Source: Nymphaea colorata (taxonomy: Eukaryota > Streptophyta > Magnoliopsida > Nymphaeales > Nymphaeaceae). From it: 64,000 nt of DNA. Under the pieces are notes generated by a model. The model saw only the letters and a program-made list of their open reading frames with translations, had not been told where the DNA came from and made no database searches. The stretch is from contig NC_045141.1 of the NCBI RefSeq assembly GCF_008831285.2, positions 8,545,353 through 8,609,352 of the forward strand, written 5' to 3'. A program made the position numbers and the translations under genes. Below are positions 38,235-48,148 of this stretch, in pieces; the stretch's first letter is position 1; every line of letters starts with the position of its first letter.

Positions 38235-38285
38235 TCGCAGCGGTCACAGAGCTCGGCCACGTCGCCGGATCTTAATTTCCTCCAA
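38235..38285 (-). CDS. Possible VAL-type B3 repressor exon fragment
   Basis: On the minus strand the sequence reads GWRKLRSGDVAELCDRC and is followed at once by GTATGT, a good plant splice donor. VAL/HSI2-type B3 transcriptional repressors have, near the N-terminus, a conserved block with the pattern G-W-x-L-R-S-G-x-x-A-x-L-C-D-x-C before further cysteines of a zinc-binding (PHD-like) region. The match is short but specific. The expected upstream C-x4-C pair is not seen contiguous with it, and the next exon is not found. The GC-rich segment 38404-38598 could hold a first exon or 5' UTR. It may be the start of a real gene extending leftward, or a relic. Confidence 0.4.
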
Positions 38286-38399
38286 CCGAAAACAACAATT
38301 AACCAGAACAAACTCTGACCCCGCAAAGAGTATTTGTAGGGCGAACTAAAACACATAACAACACCAAGATTAGAAAAAGGAAAACCACAAACTTCTTGA

Positions 38400-39130
38400 T
38401 CAATCATCCAGCAGGGTGAGAAAAGAGGGGAGAAGCAGACGGTTTCAAGAGTCTAAGTCGTGTATGTCTCTTCCTCCTCCTCCTGCGTCTGCCACCACCA
38501 CTGCCACGGCTGCCGGTGCTTTGGCTGGCCTTTGCTCCTTCAGTGCCGTCGTCTCCCTCATCACTGTCATTGATTCCCGTTACACCTTGGCATCTCATCT
38601 GCAGCGAATGTCATGTAGGCACATAACACCCTCTTACACATTTCACACACAGAAAGAGGCTCACCCACCCAGCACTATTTTGTGTTGCTTCTTTTTCGGT
38701 CGTAAATCTTCCTCATCCTTTTTCCCCCAAAAATCCTCTAATCTTTCACTCTCTCACCCTCGGTTGTTTGCCTGTTCTCCACTGTCCTCCGGGCCACTTG
38801 CCCGTTCTCCACTGGCCTCCGGGCCACTGCCATTTTATAAGTGAGTCTTGGCCTGGTCCTGAAACACTGATCTTTCCTCTAGTTAGAACCTGCAGTAACC
38901 GCAGAAGATTCAATCTGTGCTTTGGTGGAGTTGGACAGCTCGAGCCTTGTCCACTATACCTTGATATGGATGGGCTAGTTTCGCTGCATTCCGTTCTTGA
39001 CTCTGTACTGAAGTGGCCCGCAACCCAATCCATCTTTTCTCCTCTTTCAAGGATGGTGTGGGACAAAAAAAAGAATTGGGGAAAAATTTTCACCGTCATT
39101 TCTTTGATGGGAAACATTTTTCATCCGTGA
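38400..39130. other. GC-rich segment with a 31-bp duplication
   Basis: Bases 38460-38560 are rich in CCT/CCA/GCC triplets and open on both strands (minus frame with Arg/Gly runs, plus frame with Pro/Ala/Thr), so the coding strand cannot be chosen. At 38770-38832 a roughly 31-bp unit (CCgTTCTCCACTGgCCTCCGGGCCACT) is repeated twice. The segment could be the promoter and first exon region of the minus-strand exon candidate. Confidence 0.4.
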
Positions 39131-39599
39131 AGGTGGGAGAACATGCGACGGAGGGAGAACATGCAACGAAGACTTCTACTTTTGTATTTAAAACTTATCT
39201 ACGATGTTGACATGCCACCTCTTTGAATTCTCCAAATTAATCCAACAATCCAAGGCGTTGTGCTTCTTGAGCAATTCCCATGTGATACTTCAACATAAAT
39301 GGCACTCTTGTTTGAATATGCATCTTATTTCCATTCTCATCTCATTTATTCTCAAATGACCACGAAGTCAACCCTAAATAGGACCATCAGGTTCAAGCCC
39401 AAAATCTACAAAGAAGTTTGGATCAGCTTCAATCCACCCTTCTTTTGTCCATGTCAATCCGCAGCATATTGTGAGCCCTCCTCCAAAATCTCTGGATAGA
39501 ATTGCCGATCCCATGTGCTAAAGAGTGAGTTAGTCACCTACAATCTCTTACCGTCCAAGTCAACCCGGATCATTTGTGGCCCACCTCTGAGTCTGTTTC

Positions 39600-39850
39600 C
39601 CTGAGGAAAGCAAGAATATGTAAGAACAACAATGACTTAAACACACACACTTTACTTCAGGAACATCAAACTGAGACTCCAACCCATCTTTAGATACTAC
39701 AACTATCTGGCTTCCTTCTGAATGAGTCCACCAACCCATAGTTGTCCAGTCAAAACAGGCTTTGAAGGGTCCTGCGACGATATTTGACACTGTCACACTG
39801 ACCTCCAAAGGTAGGAGATCTGAGTTACCAAGGTCCAGTCTGTTTCAGTT
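39600..39850 (-). CDS. Exon candidate of unidentified conserved protein
   Basis: The minus strand contains LDLGNSDLLPLEVSVTVSN, then GPFKACFDWTTMGWWTHSEG, then SQIVVVSKDGLESQFDVPE, uninterrupted for about 60 codons. An AG acceptor (GAAACAG) stands before it at about 39843 and a GTAAAG donor after it at about 39661. The composition (Trp-rich, regular alternation, no low-complexity DNA) looks like a real protein exon. A second short candidate, ending CTGGTTCAGATGGAGAAACTTG with a GTAAGT donor, lies upstream on the same strand at about 40012-40036. I do not recognise the protein. Neighbouring DNA shows no transposon domains. Confidence 0.45.
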
Positions 39851-39859
39851 CACCATCGG

Positions 39860-40745
39860 GCCAGCTATATACATGTGATGTCTTCATAACGTCCATCTTC
39901 TACATGTTGGAGACTGAATCCTTTTGTAAAAGATTTTGGTGCTCCCCATGATGAACTAATCATGGTCTTGTGTCAGGGCTGATACCAGAAGTCATATCCA
40001 AATAGAGGACTTACCAAGTTTCTCCATCTGAACCAGAACATACATATCAGAGGATCAAAAAGTACCAGATTTCAACACAAATGAAGATGTGCGATCAGAG
40101 CACTCACATCAAATGCATGGGATAAAGCTAAAATTCATTCCAAGAAGTCCATGTGATCTTAAGAGATGTATCTTATCACAGCAAATCAAGTGAGGACAGT
40201 GATTATGCTCATGTGAGGCAGTGTTTAAGTAATCTTGTACAAGAAAAAAGAACTTGCCAGAACCAGTTCACTGATGCGAAAGCTCAACCTGTCACACTTA
40301 AATTTATAGAAAGAGATCAGATTTGGTGTGGAAAGAACTAGTGATACTGGCACAATGCAAGTTCCCTGCTTGTTTTCTCTAAACAACGAAAAATAGAAAC
40401 TGTTGAACATATATGACAGGGACTGTGTGAGTGAGTTTGATTGAAATAACATGTCATCAAAATAATTGCTGCAGACCATAAAAGATTTCATTTAGAAAAT
40501 TTGTAAGCTTTGAGGACAATTTCAATGACCAATATTGAGATAAAAACATTATGAAAAAGCAAGAATGGATTATCGTTGAGTTCCAAGCCATGATACATTT
40601 TGAAACATGGAAAGAGATACTTGCTGTCTCACTGTATGCATGTTATGCATGTACAGCATCTTCTTGAATCCCCCCATATAAACATGGGGGTTGGGCTGAC
40701 CTGCAATTCTAAAATTACAAAAGATGCCCTTACAAAAAATACATG
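39860..40745. other. Non-coding flank left of the gap
   Basis: Apart from the small exon candidate near 40012-40036 (minus) no feature is recognised. A short hairpin (CCCCCAT-ataaac-ATGGGGG) lies at about 40671-40690. The sequence shows no similarity to the LTR end at 48151, so the missing 3' LTR of the neighbouring element does not begin here. Confidence 0.5.
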
Positions 40746-40845
40746 NNNNNNNNNNNNNNNNNNNNNNNNNNNNNNNNNNNNNNNNNNNNNNNNNNNNNNN
40801 NNNNNNNNNNNNNNNNNNNNNNNNNNNNNNNNNNNNNNNNNNNNN
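40746..40845. other. Assembly gap of 100 N
   Basis: Exactly 100 N, the usual placeholder for a gap of unknown length. It cuts a Tat/Ogre-like element after its second RNase H. Integrase and the whole 3' LTR are absent from both sides, so several kilobases are probably missing. Confidence 0.95.
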
Positions 40846-41317
40846 CAATCGTTTCAAAAGCAGAGTGTTCTAATCTTCCAATCTCAAAAGAACGGATTGC
40901 TTCATTGGTTCGAAAAATGATAGTCGATCCTAAGCTCGCGAGACCATCCACAATAGGGTTACCTTCTCTCTTTATGTGAGCCAACTGTACTTCTTCGAAT
41001 TGACAGATTAAGGAGGTAGCAATTTCTTGATATGGCACCAACTTTTCTTCTTTGACTTGTCATTCTCCATTCACTTGTTTTATAATAAGCTGAGAGTCGC
41101 CGAAGGCATGCACTCTTTTCACTTGCAAACTCAATAAAGAACGAAGTCCTTGTATGAGAGCTTCATATTCAGCCATGTTATGGGTACATGGAAAATTAAG
41201 TTTCAAAGAGTACGGAATCATTTCGCTTTCTGGAGTGATGAGTAAGATGCCTATGCCTGCTCCCATCACATTTCTGGACCCATCAAAGTACATCTTCCAT
41301 GTCGGAACCGTTTCCAA
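40846..41317 (-). pseudogene. Second (archaeal-type) RNase H of Tat element
   Basis: The minus strand reads TWKMYFDGSRNVMGAGIGIL (about 41300-41240), then NMAEYEALIQGLRSLLSL, FGDSQLIIKQVNGE, a stop, and EVQLAHIKREGNPIVDGLAS near the gap. The D-G-S, A-E-Y-E-A, G-D-S and late D residues are the catalytic acids of the archaeal-type RNase H added to Tat elements beside the ordinary RNase H. One in-frame stop (about 41059) separates two halves. It continues into the gap, where integrase is expected. Confidence 0.8.
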
Positions 41318-41319
41318 TC

Positions 41320-42080
41320 TTAGTACATGTTCATCTGGAAACTCATCATTTGTTCTGATTTCTTCGTACTAAGGGAAGTCTGCTAACTGATCCGCAATTG
41401 CTTGTCCTTTGATTGACTTTTGAGACACATATTCAAGATCATATTGCATCAACAGAACTTGTCATTTGGCGATACACCCATTAAGGAATGGTTGTTCCAA
41501 GATGTACTTGAGAGGATTTAGTTGAGAGGATTTAGTTTGGAGAGTATCTTGACCTCACAAGCTAATAAATAATGTCTCAACTTCTGATACATTCAAACCA
41601 ATGCCAGACAAGTTTTCTCTATTGGAGAGTACTTCTTTTCGTATTGAACAAAAGTCTTGCTAATGTAATAGATTGCATGTTCGATGCGACTTCATTCCTC
41701 ATATTGTGCCAAAAAGCCGCCACATGCTGACTCATTCACTGTGATGTAAAGCAGCAATGGTTTACCCAATGTTGGTGGTTTTAGAATTGGTGAATTTAGA
41801 AGGTATTTCTTGATTCTTTTGAATGACTGTTGGCATTCAAAACCCCATTCAAACTTGACACCTTTCCTCAGCAGCTGATTGAATGGTTCGCATCTCATGG
41901 CCAGATTGAAAATGAATCGTCTGATAGATTGGATTTGTCCTTGCAAGCTTCGCAACTCCTTGATATTGGTAGGTGGTGGCATATCGATTATTGCCTTAGC
42001 TTTAGTAAGATCCATTTCAATTCCCTTCTTACTGACCATGAAACCCAACAGCTTGCCTGACTCAACCCCAAACACACATT
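41320..42080 (-). pseudogene. RT thumb and first RNase H of Tat element
   Basis: Open from 42075 to 41692 on the minus strand, with GKLLGFMVSKKGIEMD and KAKAIIDMPPPTNIKELRSL (connection region), LQGQIQSIRRFI, and SACGGFLAQYEE at the start of RNase H. After a stop, RNase H continues in broken frames (EHAIYYISKTFVQYEKKYSP; IAKWQVLLMQYDLEYVSQKS; IKGQAIADQLADFP). This is the ordinary Ty3-type RNase H that removes RNA from the hybrid. Several stops and indels between 41690 and 41380 inactivate it. Confidence 0.8.
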
Positions 42081-43070
42081 TTAAGGATTCAGGCGAAGCT
42101 TGTACTGTAAAAGCCTCTCAAATACTTGGGCAAGAGTTTCAATGTGATCTTCTCTTGTCTTAGATTTGATCAATATGTCATTGATATATGCATCCATGAT
42201 TTTATGCATCTGGTCATGGAAGATGGCAGCCATGGCTCTTTGATAGGTTGCTCCAGCATTCTTCAACCCAAATGGCATTACCGTGTAATAAAAAGTGCCC
42301 CAGGGTGTAGTAAAAGTGGTCTTAGGTTGATCTTTGACTACTAATTTGATCTGGTTATATCCCGAATATCCATCCATGAAAGAAAACATTGCATGGCCTG
42401 CAGTACTGTCTACCAATAGATCAATGTTTGGAAGAGGATAATCATCCTTTGGTGTGGCTTTGTTCAAGTCTCGAAAGTCAATGCACAACCTGACTTTACC
42501 ATTTTTCTTAGGGACCACCACGATGTTTGCCAACCATTCGGGGTAATCAATGGCACGAATGAATTTTGCCTTTAGCAAGTCCTCTAGTCCTTCTTTTACA
42601 GGGCCTTCTAGTTGAGGGTCAAGCTTGCGCAATTTTTGCTTAATCGGCTTGCAGTTAGGATTTAAGGGCAAACGATGTTCAACCAACTGGGGGTCTAAGC
42701 CTCGCATATCTTCATAAGTCCAAGTAAAAGCTTCTTGGTTACTTATAAGAAAGTCCACCAATCTTTTCTTCTCATCCACTGACAAACTGGTGCAAATTTG
42801 AAAAATTTTAGGATCTTCACTGGTTCCAATATTAATTTCTTCAATTGGATCATTAACCAAGGATGAGGGATGTTCTTGTTTTTGAATCTGAGTGAATTGT
42901 GGTAATTCTAACTCGGGTATTGCCATAGGTTTCATTTCACTGACTGCTTGTTTGATAAATGCTTTCTGGATGGACTTCCAAGGAAAAAGAATAAACTGAG
43001 ACATATTGAGTTCCGACATCTTGTAAAGAGGATAAAGGAAAGAGTTGGACGAAATTAAAATCGACAACAA
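42081..43070 (-). pseudogene. Tat-type reverse transcriptase, altered active site
   Basis: This 329-codon frame is the best-kept part of the element. It covers the linker after the protease, then the RT fingers and palm: LANIVVVPKKNGKVRLCIDF and RDLNKATPKDDYPLPNIDLL at about 42540-42420, FMDGYSGYNQI (about 42385), FYYTVMPFGLKNAGATYQRA (about 42290-42230), and the catalytic segment at 42177-42188. That last motif, normally Y-x-D-D, reads Y-I-N-D, so a metal-binding aspartate is replaced by Asn. The frame stops at 42081; the thumb continues after a shift. RT copies the element RNA into DNA in the virus-like particle. The start shown is only the first Met; translation would come from the upstream pol frame. 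Confidence 0.85.
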
Positions 43071-43229
43071 AAGATTACTTGTATTTGCATATATATATAA
43101 AAAAAAGGTTCTTAGTTCATAGAATGGGTCTTCTCATGAGACCAAACAAAAAGATGTTTAAAATTACAAAATTCATGGGAGGATTTTGAAACAAAAGTGA
43201 ATACTATTAGCCCCCAAGATCTTCTTCAA

Positions 43230-43430
43230 ATTCCTTCATGATATCCCAGTCCTCTCATGTTCATCTAAAAAGAGATGCTAATCGGTTGCAAGATGCCATC
43301 TTCATTTTTCCCAAGGCCAGTGAATGGACGGTAGCCACCTTTCAGAAGCAACTGAAAACCCTTAGGATTTTTCATGAAATGAACATACAATGGGTGTTCT
43401 TGGTAACTTGCACGATTGCTTGAAATATTT
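43230..43430 (-). pseudogene. G-patch-like linker between protease and RT
   Basis: On the minus strand about 43390-43270 reads NPKGFQLLLKGGYRPFTGLG, then KNEDGILQPISISF, a stop, and RGLGYHEG. A glycine-rich G-x-G-L-G-K-N ... G-L-G-Y pattern lies at this place in Tat/Ogre pol proteins. It is in a different frame from both the protease ORF (ending at 43430) and the RT ORF (starting at about 43070). In Ogre elements an intron between protease and RT is known; whether that explains the stops here cannot be judged from sequence alone. Confidence 0.55.
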
Positions 43431-44306
43431 TAAGCATTCCCGGATGGTTCCCCTATCTCCATGTTCTGCATCCATTCTTCCAAAGGTCTTTCCTTTGTTG
43501 TTCTTATGCTCGGTACATCCACGGGATCAATTGGCCTAGGGAGCATGGGTTGCATCAACCTCTCGACCGGATCCTCAGCACGGATAGTGATGACTGATTG
43601 ATCAAAACTCCATTTTAGGCATTGATGAAATCCCTCGTACTTGATGGATCCAAGGTCGTCCCAAAAGCAAGTTGTATGATGGTGGTACATCTACCACGTG
43701 AAATACAATGCAATGGCTAGTATTTTCAATGATCACATTCATGTCGAGGGTACCTTTGCTGTTCATGCCTCGGCCATCGTATCCATAGATCTTGGAATTA
43801 TCATAACGATATTTGTCTTCACGAAATCCCAAAGCTTTGGCCGTGAGATCGGGGCAAATATTTAACCCACTTCCTCCGTCAATCAATACATGTGGCACAG
43901 TCATTCCATTGACTTGGACGACGATGTAAAGAGCATCTTCATGAACATATCCCATTTTTGAGAGGTCCTTCTCTGAAAAGGTAGTTGACTGGTCCTTAGA
44001 GGGTCGAATCCAATCTCCATCCACTATACGTTCTTTAAAGGGGAGGACCTTACCCCAGTAGCATGAATCTTCATCCAGAGAGTCATTTGATGATTCATCA
44101 TCACCGCTTTGTAAGATAAAAGTCTTTGGGATTATTGAAAGTTTTTCAGAAGAACCTTCTATCTTTCTGTTCATCAGAGCAATAAAATCCAAAGGCTTCC
44201 CACCTTGATCTGTCACCATGACTTTATGTGGACTACTTCCACCACAAGGTCGGATGTGCTCCTGCGGATGATATGGAAGTAGAGTGTCTGTGGTGATCAT
44301 GGCCAC
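43430..44306 (-). pseudogene. Tat-type aspartic protease region
   Basis: The 234-codon frame 44306-43602 contains VLIDGGSGLNICPDLTAKAL (about 43880-43820), the protease active site with D-G-G-S in place of the usual D-T-G-S, as is typical of the Tat lineage. YNLLLGRPWIHQVRGISSMP (about 43680-43620) is the conserved L-L-G-R-P-W-I-H end of the domain. A second frame (43690-43430) carries on with a P-M-L-P-R-P-I-D-P linker. The protease matures gag and pol. It is separated from the gag frame by an overlap at 44297-44306 and may originally have been one frame. Confidence 0.8.
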
Positions 44307-45280
44307 TGCCGCCTTCCCAGGTTAGGAAATGGATTCCTCAACACCTCAGGGACGCTATCATCACCAATCTTGAGATCCTTGTTGATGAAGTCTTGAATAA
44401 TATTTTTGAGGACAAAACAATCCTCAGTTTCATGACCAAGGGCACGATGAAACTTACACAGTTTTTCTTGATTTTCTCCCATCATTTTCGGAGGCTCAGA
44501 TACTTTTGGCAAAATGATAGTTCCTTTGGCGAGAAGGTATTCGAGGATCTTCTCACGAGACTGGCTGAGAGGAGTGAATTTTCGGTCAGTGTTTGTTGTT
44601 CCTTTCATCGTCGCCTTTGAGAAACTGTGAGTTCTTCTTGAAACTGACTTCCTTGTCATGCTTGTAGTTGTTGTCATGATCCGTTCTAATGCCAACATTG
44701 GCTATGAAGTGTGTGGGCAACTGTGCCCTTCCTCATTTCTTTCCATCTTCTTTGTATTTAGGAGCAATAATTCCATCAAAATCTCCTTCCTCAATTCCTT
44801 ATTCTATCGAGTTTGCTTGTTCCATCAACTCAGCAAAGGTTTTGATCGGGGCGTTGCGGATGATACTTTTCAAGCGTTGGGCAAGATTTTTCCTAATGAG
44901 TGACAAGACTTGTGTCTCAGAAATGGGCTCCTTCATCTTATTGCATTGAATTCTCCATTTTTGGATGAATTCTCAAGCCTTTTCTCTCTGTTTCTGATGA
45001 AGACTACAAATGGTACTGAGGGTTCGAGCTATGGGAGCATTTTGTTCAAATCTTTCGACAAACATGTTAATCAATTTGTCAAATTCCTTCAGCTCGATTG
45101 GATTGACATTTTCTTTATACCATTGTGCGGTAATGCCTTCAAGACTTCTTGAAAAATATCAGAACAAAGCTCTATTATTTGTCTGAATTTTGTAGCAATC
45201 ATTGAAAAACGTTGAAAGATGAACATGTGGGCAAGTAGTTCCATCATATCTGATGAATTCTCTGGGCAAGCCTTTCACGT
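44297..45280 (-). pseudogene. Tat-type gag, core and C-terminal part
   Basis: From about 45290 the minus strand reads DEDVKGLPREFIRYDG, then SLEGITAQWYKENVNPIELK and FDKLINMFVERFEQNAPIAR (about 45130-45020), which is the retrotransposon gag core. From 44698 a 133-codon frame continues with KILEYLLAKGTIILPKVSEP and CKFHRALGHETEDCFVLKNI, the Cys/His segment of Tat gag. Stops (for example near 45160) and frame changes break the core. Gag builds the particle and packages RNA. Confidence 0.8.
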
Positions 45281-45973
45281 CTTCGTCTGCTTAAATGCCA
45301 AGGTAGTAGTCTTCACATGAGTATGAACGTTTCCCCTTCCCCTAAGCTCAAGATTGTTTATTCTTCTCTCCATTTCATAGAATCTGCGCTTAGTTGGACT
45401 TTCATCATCACTTGATTCAACCAATTCTGGCTTGGTCTTTTTCTTTTTGTCCTTGATCTCCTTTACTTTTTCTTTAGAACTCTCACTGTTTGAGCTACTA
45501 CTAGTGATGTACTTCTTTGTCTTTTTGACTTTCTTGGTAGGCTTTCTCTTCCTTTTGGGTTTCTCTTCCAAACAGGGTGAGCTGCTTTCCATCATAATTT
45601 TTTTTCCCTTTTTGCTTCTTTTTGTCGTCTTTTTCTTTTTGAAAGGAAGCAGTTCAGGTTTTTCTTCCTTACTAATTGTCGAATCCGAACTCAAATAATC
45701 TTCATCCTAATCTATAGGAGAGGACTTGTTCTTCTTCTTCTTTCTTTTCTGCTTGGCTGCCTTTTCATTCTCAGGTTCTGGAGTAACTATCAAGGCCTTT
45801 TGCTCTTCTTGCTCTTTCATGAATCGCTCCATGAATAAACGAAACATATGGTAAGCTTCTGGCTTAATTGCTGGTAGGCCAAATGTTTCTGGCCGGAGTT
45901 CAGAAGATGAAGCCTCATTCTGAGGAGCTTGCTTAGCTTGCGATCTAGTTTCAACCATCTTGTTGGCTTTCAA
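45275..45973 (-). pseudogene. Tat-type gag N-terminus, Lys/Ser-rich
   Basis: The frame 45973-45707 begins MKANKMVETRSQAKQAPQNE; M-V-E-T-R-S-Q is a usual gag start in Tat/Ogre elements. After a stop and shift, the frame 45694-45275 is a highly basic Lys/Ser/Glu-rich region with K-K-x runs, then YEMERRINNLELRG, a short coiled-coil-like block. Low complexity of this region is normal for these gags. The in-frame stop near 45707 shows decay. Confidence 0.75.
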
Positions 45974-46128
45974 GTATTCACCTTATGACACAAGAAAATA
46001 GAATTATTTAAGGAAATGATGACAAAATGAAGGTTCATATTGCATTACAAGTTTTAAAAGTTACATCCAAAGATACTAATAAAGATGACAACGACAGAAG
46101 GAATACAAAGTTGACAACATAAAACTTT

Positions 46129-47350
46129 TTAGGGAGTGATGGATGGTGGTCGGTTGGCATCCCACCACTCAGCATATTCCTTCTTCACCACTGGGCCTGT
46201 GAACCAAGTGTATGATATCCGTGTCTTCCATTCTTGTCGAGCTACTGCAAACAATGCCGTCCATTGAGGAGAACTAACGTCGAATTCGGGAATAGCTCCA
46301 ATTGGTGCATGCACAGAGACCATCTTCTACCTTTGAGAGAATTGTCTCATACATCTATCAGCACAATAATCAACTATGAAGTAAGGGCCCAAGAGTGTGG
46401 TACGCCCATGATGATGGTGAGTGTATCGAGGTAGGCTCTGACGACGATCACAATAATCCCAAATGAACTCTCCTTCATTCAATTGTTCGATCAAAACGAT
46501 GGTATTGCTCTAAGGTTGTCAATGACCCATTAGTGTCTCTGAATAGATTGGCTTGGGGTCCCGCATGCTTGAGGAATCATAATTGTAAAGCATATGTGCA
46601 TCCTTCTATGAAGTCGGTATCTCCAATGGTAAAGCGGGTGAGTCCTCAGTAAAGGAAGGCTAAAGCTGTCGTTGCTACTGACAAGTGTCGGGTCCCTCTA
46701 TGCCCCCATACTCGAAAAATTTGGGCAATACGGACATCTAAAAGGTCGCTTCCATCGGTAAAAAGGGTCACTCCTACTGTGCAGAGCATCATACAATGTT
46801 TAATTCTCCCTATGGCTTTTCGAGGTAGGGTAGAAGGTTCAATATAGGTTCCAAATTCTTCATACAAATTTTTCATGTTGATGCTTTGATTTTCATGGTT
46901 TTCTATTAAAAGCCAAGTTTTTCGTCCAGTAAAGTGAGCAATGAGGTCATTTGCATTGACCATGGTTGGGTTCATAAGGAATTGTTTTTCCAATAGATCA
47001 TTTGGGTCACAAGTTGGGGTAGGGAGGTCTAGTATTTCGGCAAATTCATCTAGTAATATTGTCATTTCTTCCCATGAAAAACAAAAAGTGGAGGTCCTTG
47101 GGTTCCAACGCTCGGCGATTGCATGTACCAAATTTCCATCAACTGACTGCATTCCTCCAGCTGCCACTGTCTCTAGCCCACATTCTTCAAAGTAAGAAGG
47201 AAACATCCGAGAGAAGGTGGGATGCCAAGTCTGATACCATTCGGGAGCCAAAGGTTTAGACTCAAGAGAAATGTAGGTGGACCGTTCGGGACCTTCCCAA
47301 AAGAGGATGTGATCATAAGGGAATGTGACACCACGTTGGAAAGAATACAT
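46129..47350 (-). pseudogene. Ogre-like ORF1 upstream of gag
   Basis: A 234-codon open frame (47350-46646), starting MYSFQRGVTFPYDHILFWEG, continues after stops through GEFIWDYCDRRQSLPRYTHH (about 46470) and a 64-codon frame ending at 46129 (QWTALFAVARQEWKTRISYT). Total length would be about 400 residues. An extra ORF between the 5' LTR and gag is a hallmark of Ogre elements; its function is unknown. The W-x-x-x-T-x-T-F-x-x-x-x-x-E-x-x-x-L-L-D-E-F-A-x-I-L-D-L-P pattern (about 47080) resembles the plant mobile domain found in transposase-derived proteins. ATG at 47350 is the first Met after the primer-binding site in this frame. Confidence 0.7.
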
Positions 47351-48128
47351 CTTGAATGATGACTCTAAAAGATAAAGATTGAATTAGTGGAAAACATTGA
47401 CTAGGTTGACAAAGACAATATGAGGTAGATGTGTGGAATGAGGTTGTAAATCATCACATAAGGTTTCACGCACATCAACATCTATCATGAAATTTTTATT
47501 TTTTTAGAAAATTGGGTATAGGAACCTAATTGAGATAATTTCGTGTCACGATAGTCCGATATCAAGTTATGCTTATATACCTTAGCCAAATGGCTTAGTA
47601 CGAGCATAGATTCTTCCTTAGGCAACTAAGGGTAGAGTTCATCAACTTCTTCTTGATCACTCGTCGATATACCATAAATTGCCACTCATGGTACTAACGA
47701 GGGGGCTTTCCCGCCCAAGGTGTGGTCAAGTTGTAAGGCTTAGTCTTGTGCTACCACCAAAGACCAAGCCCGGCTACATGATGACCGGGACAAATAGGTA
47801 TGAGGAATTTGAAATATGAGAAATCATATAAAATGAATTGTCTCTAATGCAATGTTGCATAAGTTTGAAGATTAAAATGGAAGAGCAAACATGGTTTTCA
47901 AACAACTCCTAAATTGAGAAGGGTGGTATGTGATCATAGATATGTGTGAACATGATTGATCCTCCTCAATTAGTCCTATGTGCAAGAAAACAATCACAAT
48001 CACCAAACAATGCAATAAAATGTCAATGGAGTCGAGGCCAAAATAGGGGACATGCTTTATCATTGGCAATATATGAGATGTTCAAATTAGTGAAAATGCA
48101 TCAATTATAATCATAGCCAAACGATGAC
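47351..48128 (-). other. 5' untranslated leader of Tat element
   Basis: This lies between the primer-binding site and ORF1. No ORF or repeat of note is seen. Bases 47520-47800 have a mixed composition with no recognised signal. This would be transcribed leader and may contain the packaging signal, but nothing visible proves that. Confidence 0.5.
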
Positions 48129-48130
48129 GG

Positions 48131-48148
48131 GTCCCATCACGGTCGCCA
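48131..48148 (-). other. Primer-binding site of Tat element
   Basis: The minus strand reads TGGCGACCGTGATGGGAC, beginning with the TGG that pairs with the tRNA CCA tail, 2 nt after an LTR end ...GGGATGCAAACA. TGGCGAC is the usual start of the tRNA-Arg-type site in Ogre elements. The exact tRNA is not proven. Confidence 0.75.

Noticed and set aside
38416-38844. 142-codon plus-strand Pro/Ala/Ser-rich frame
   Set aside because: GC-rich low-complexity triplets open both strands here; a small tandem duplication extends the frame. A coding strand cannot be assigned.
40600-41041. Frames running through the N block on both strands
   Set aside because: N bases cannot show stops, so these frames are artefacts of the gap.
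41830-42344. Plus-strand frames opposite the Tat reverse transcriptase
   Set aside because: The minus strand has continuous RT motifs; the plus frames have none.
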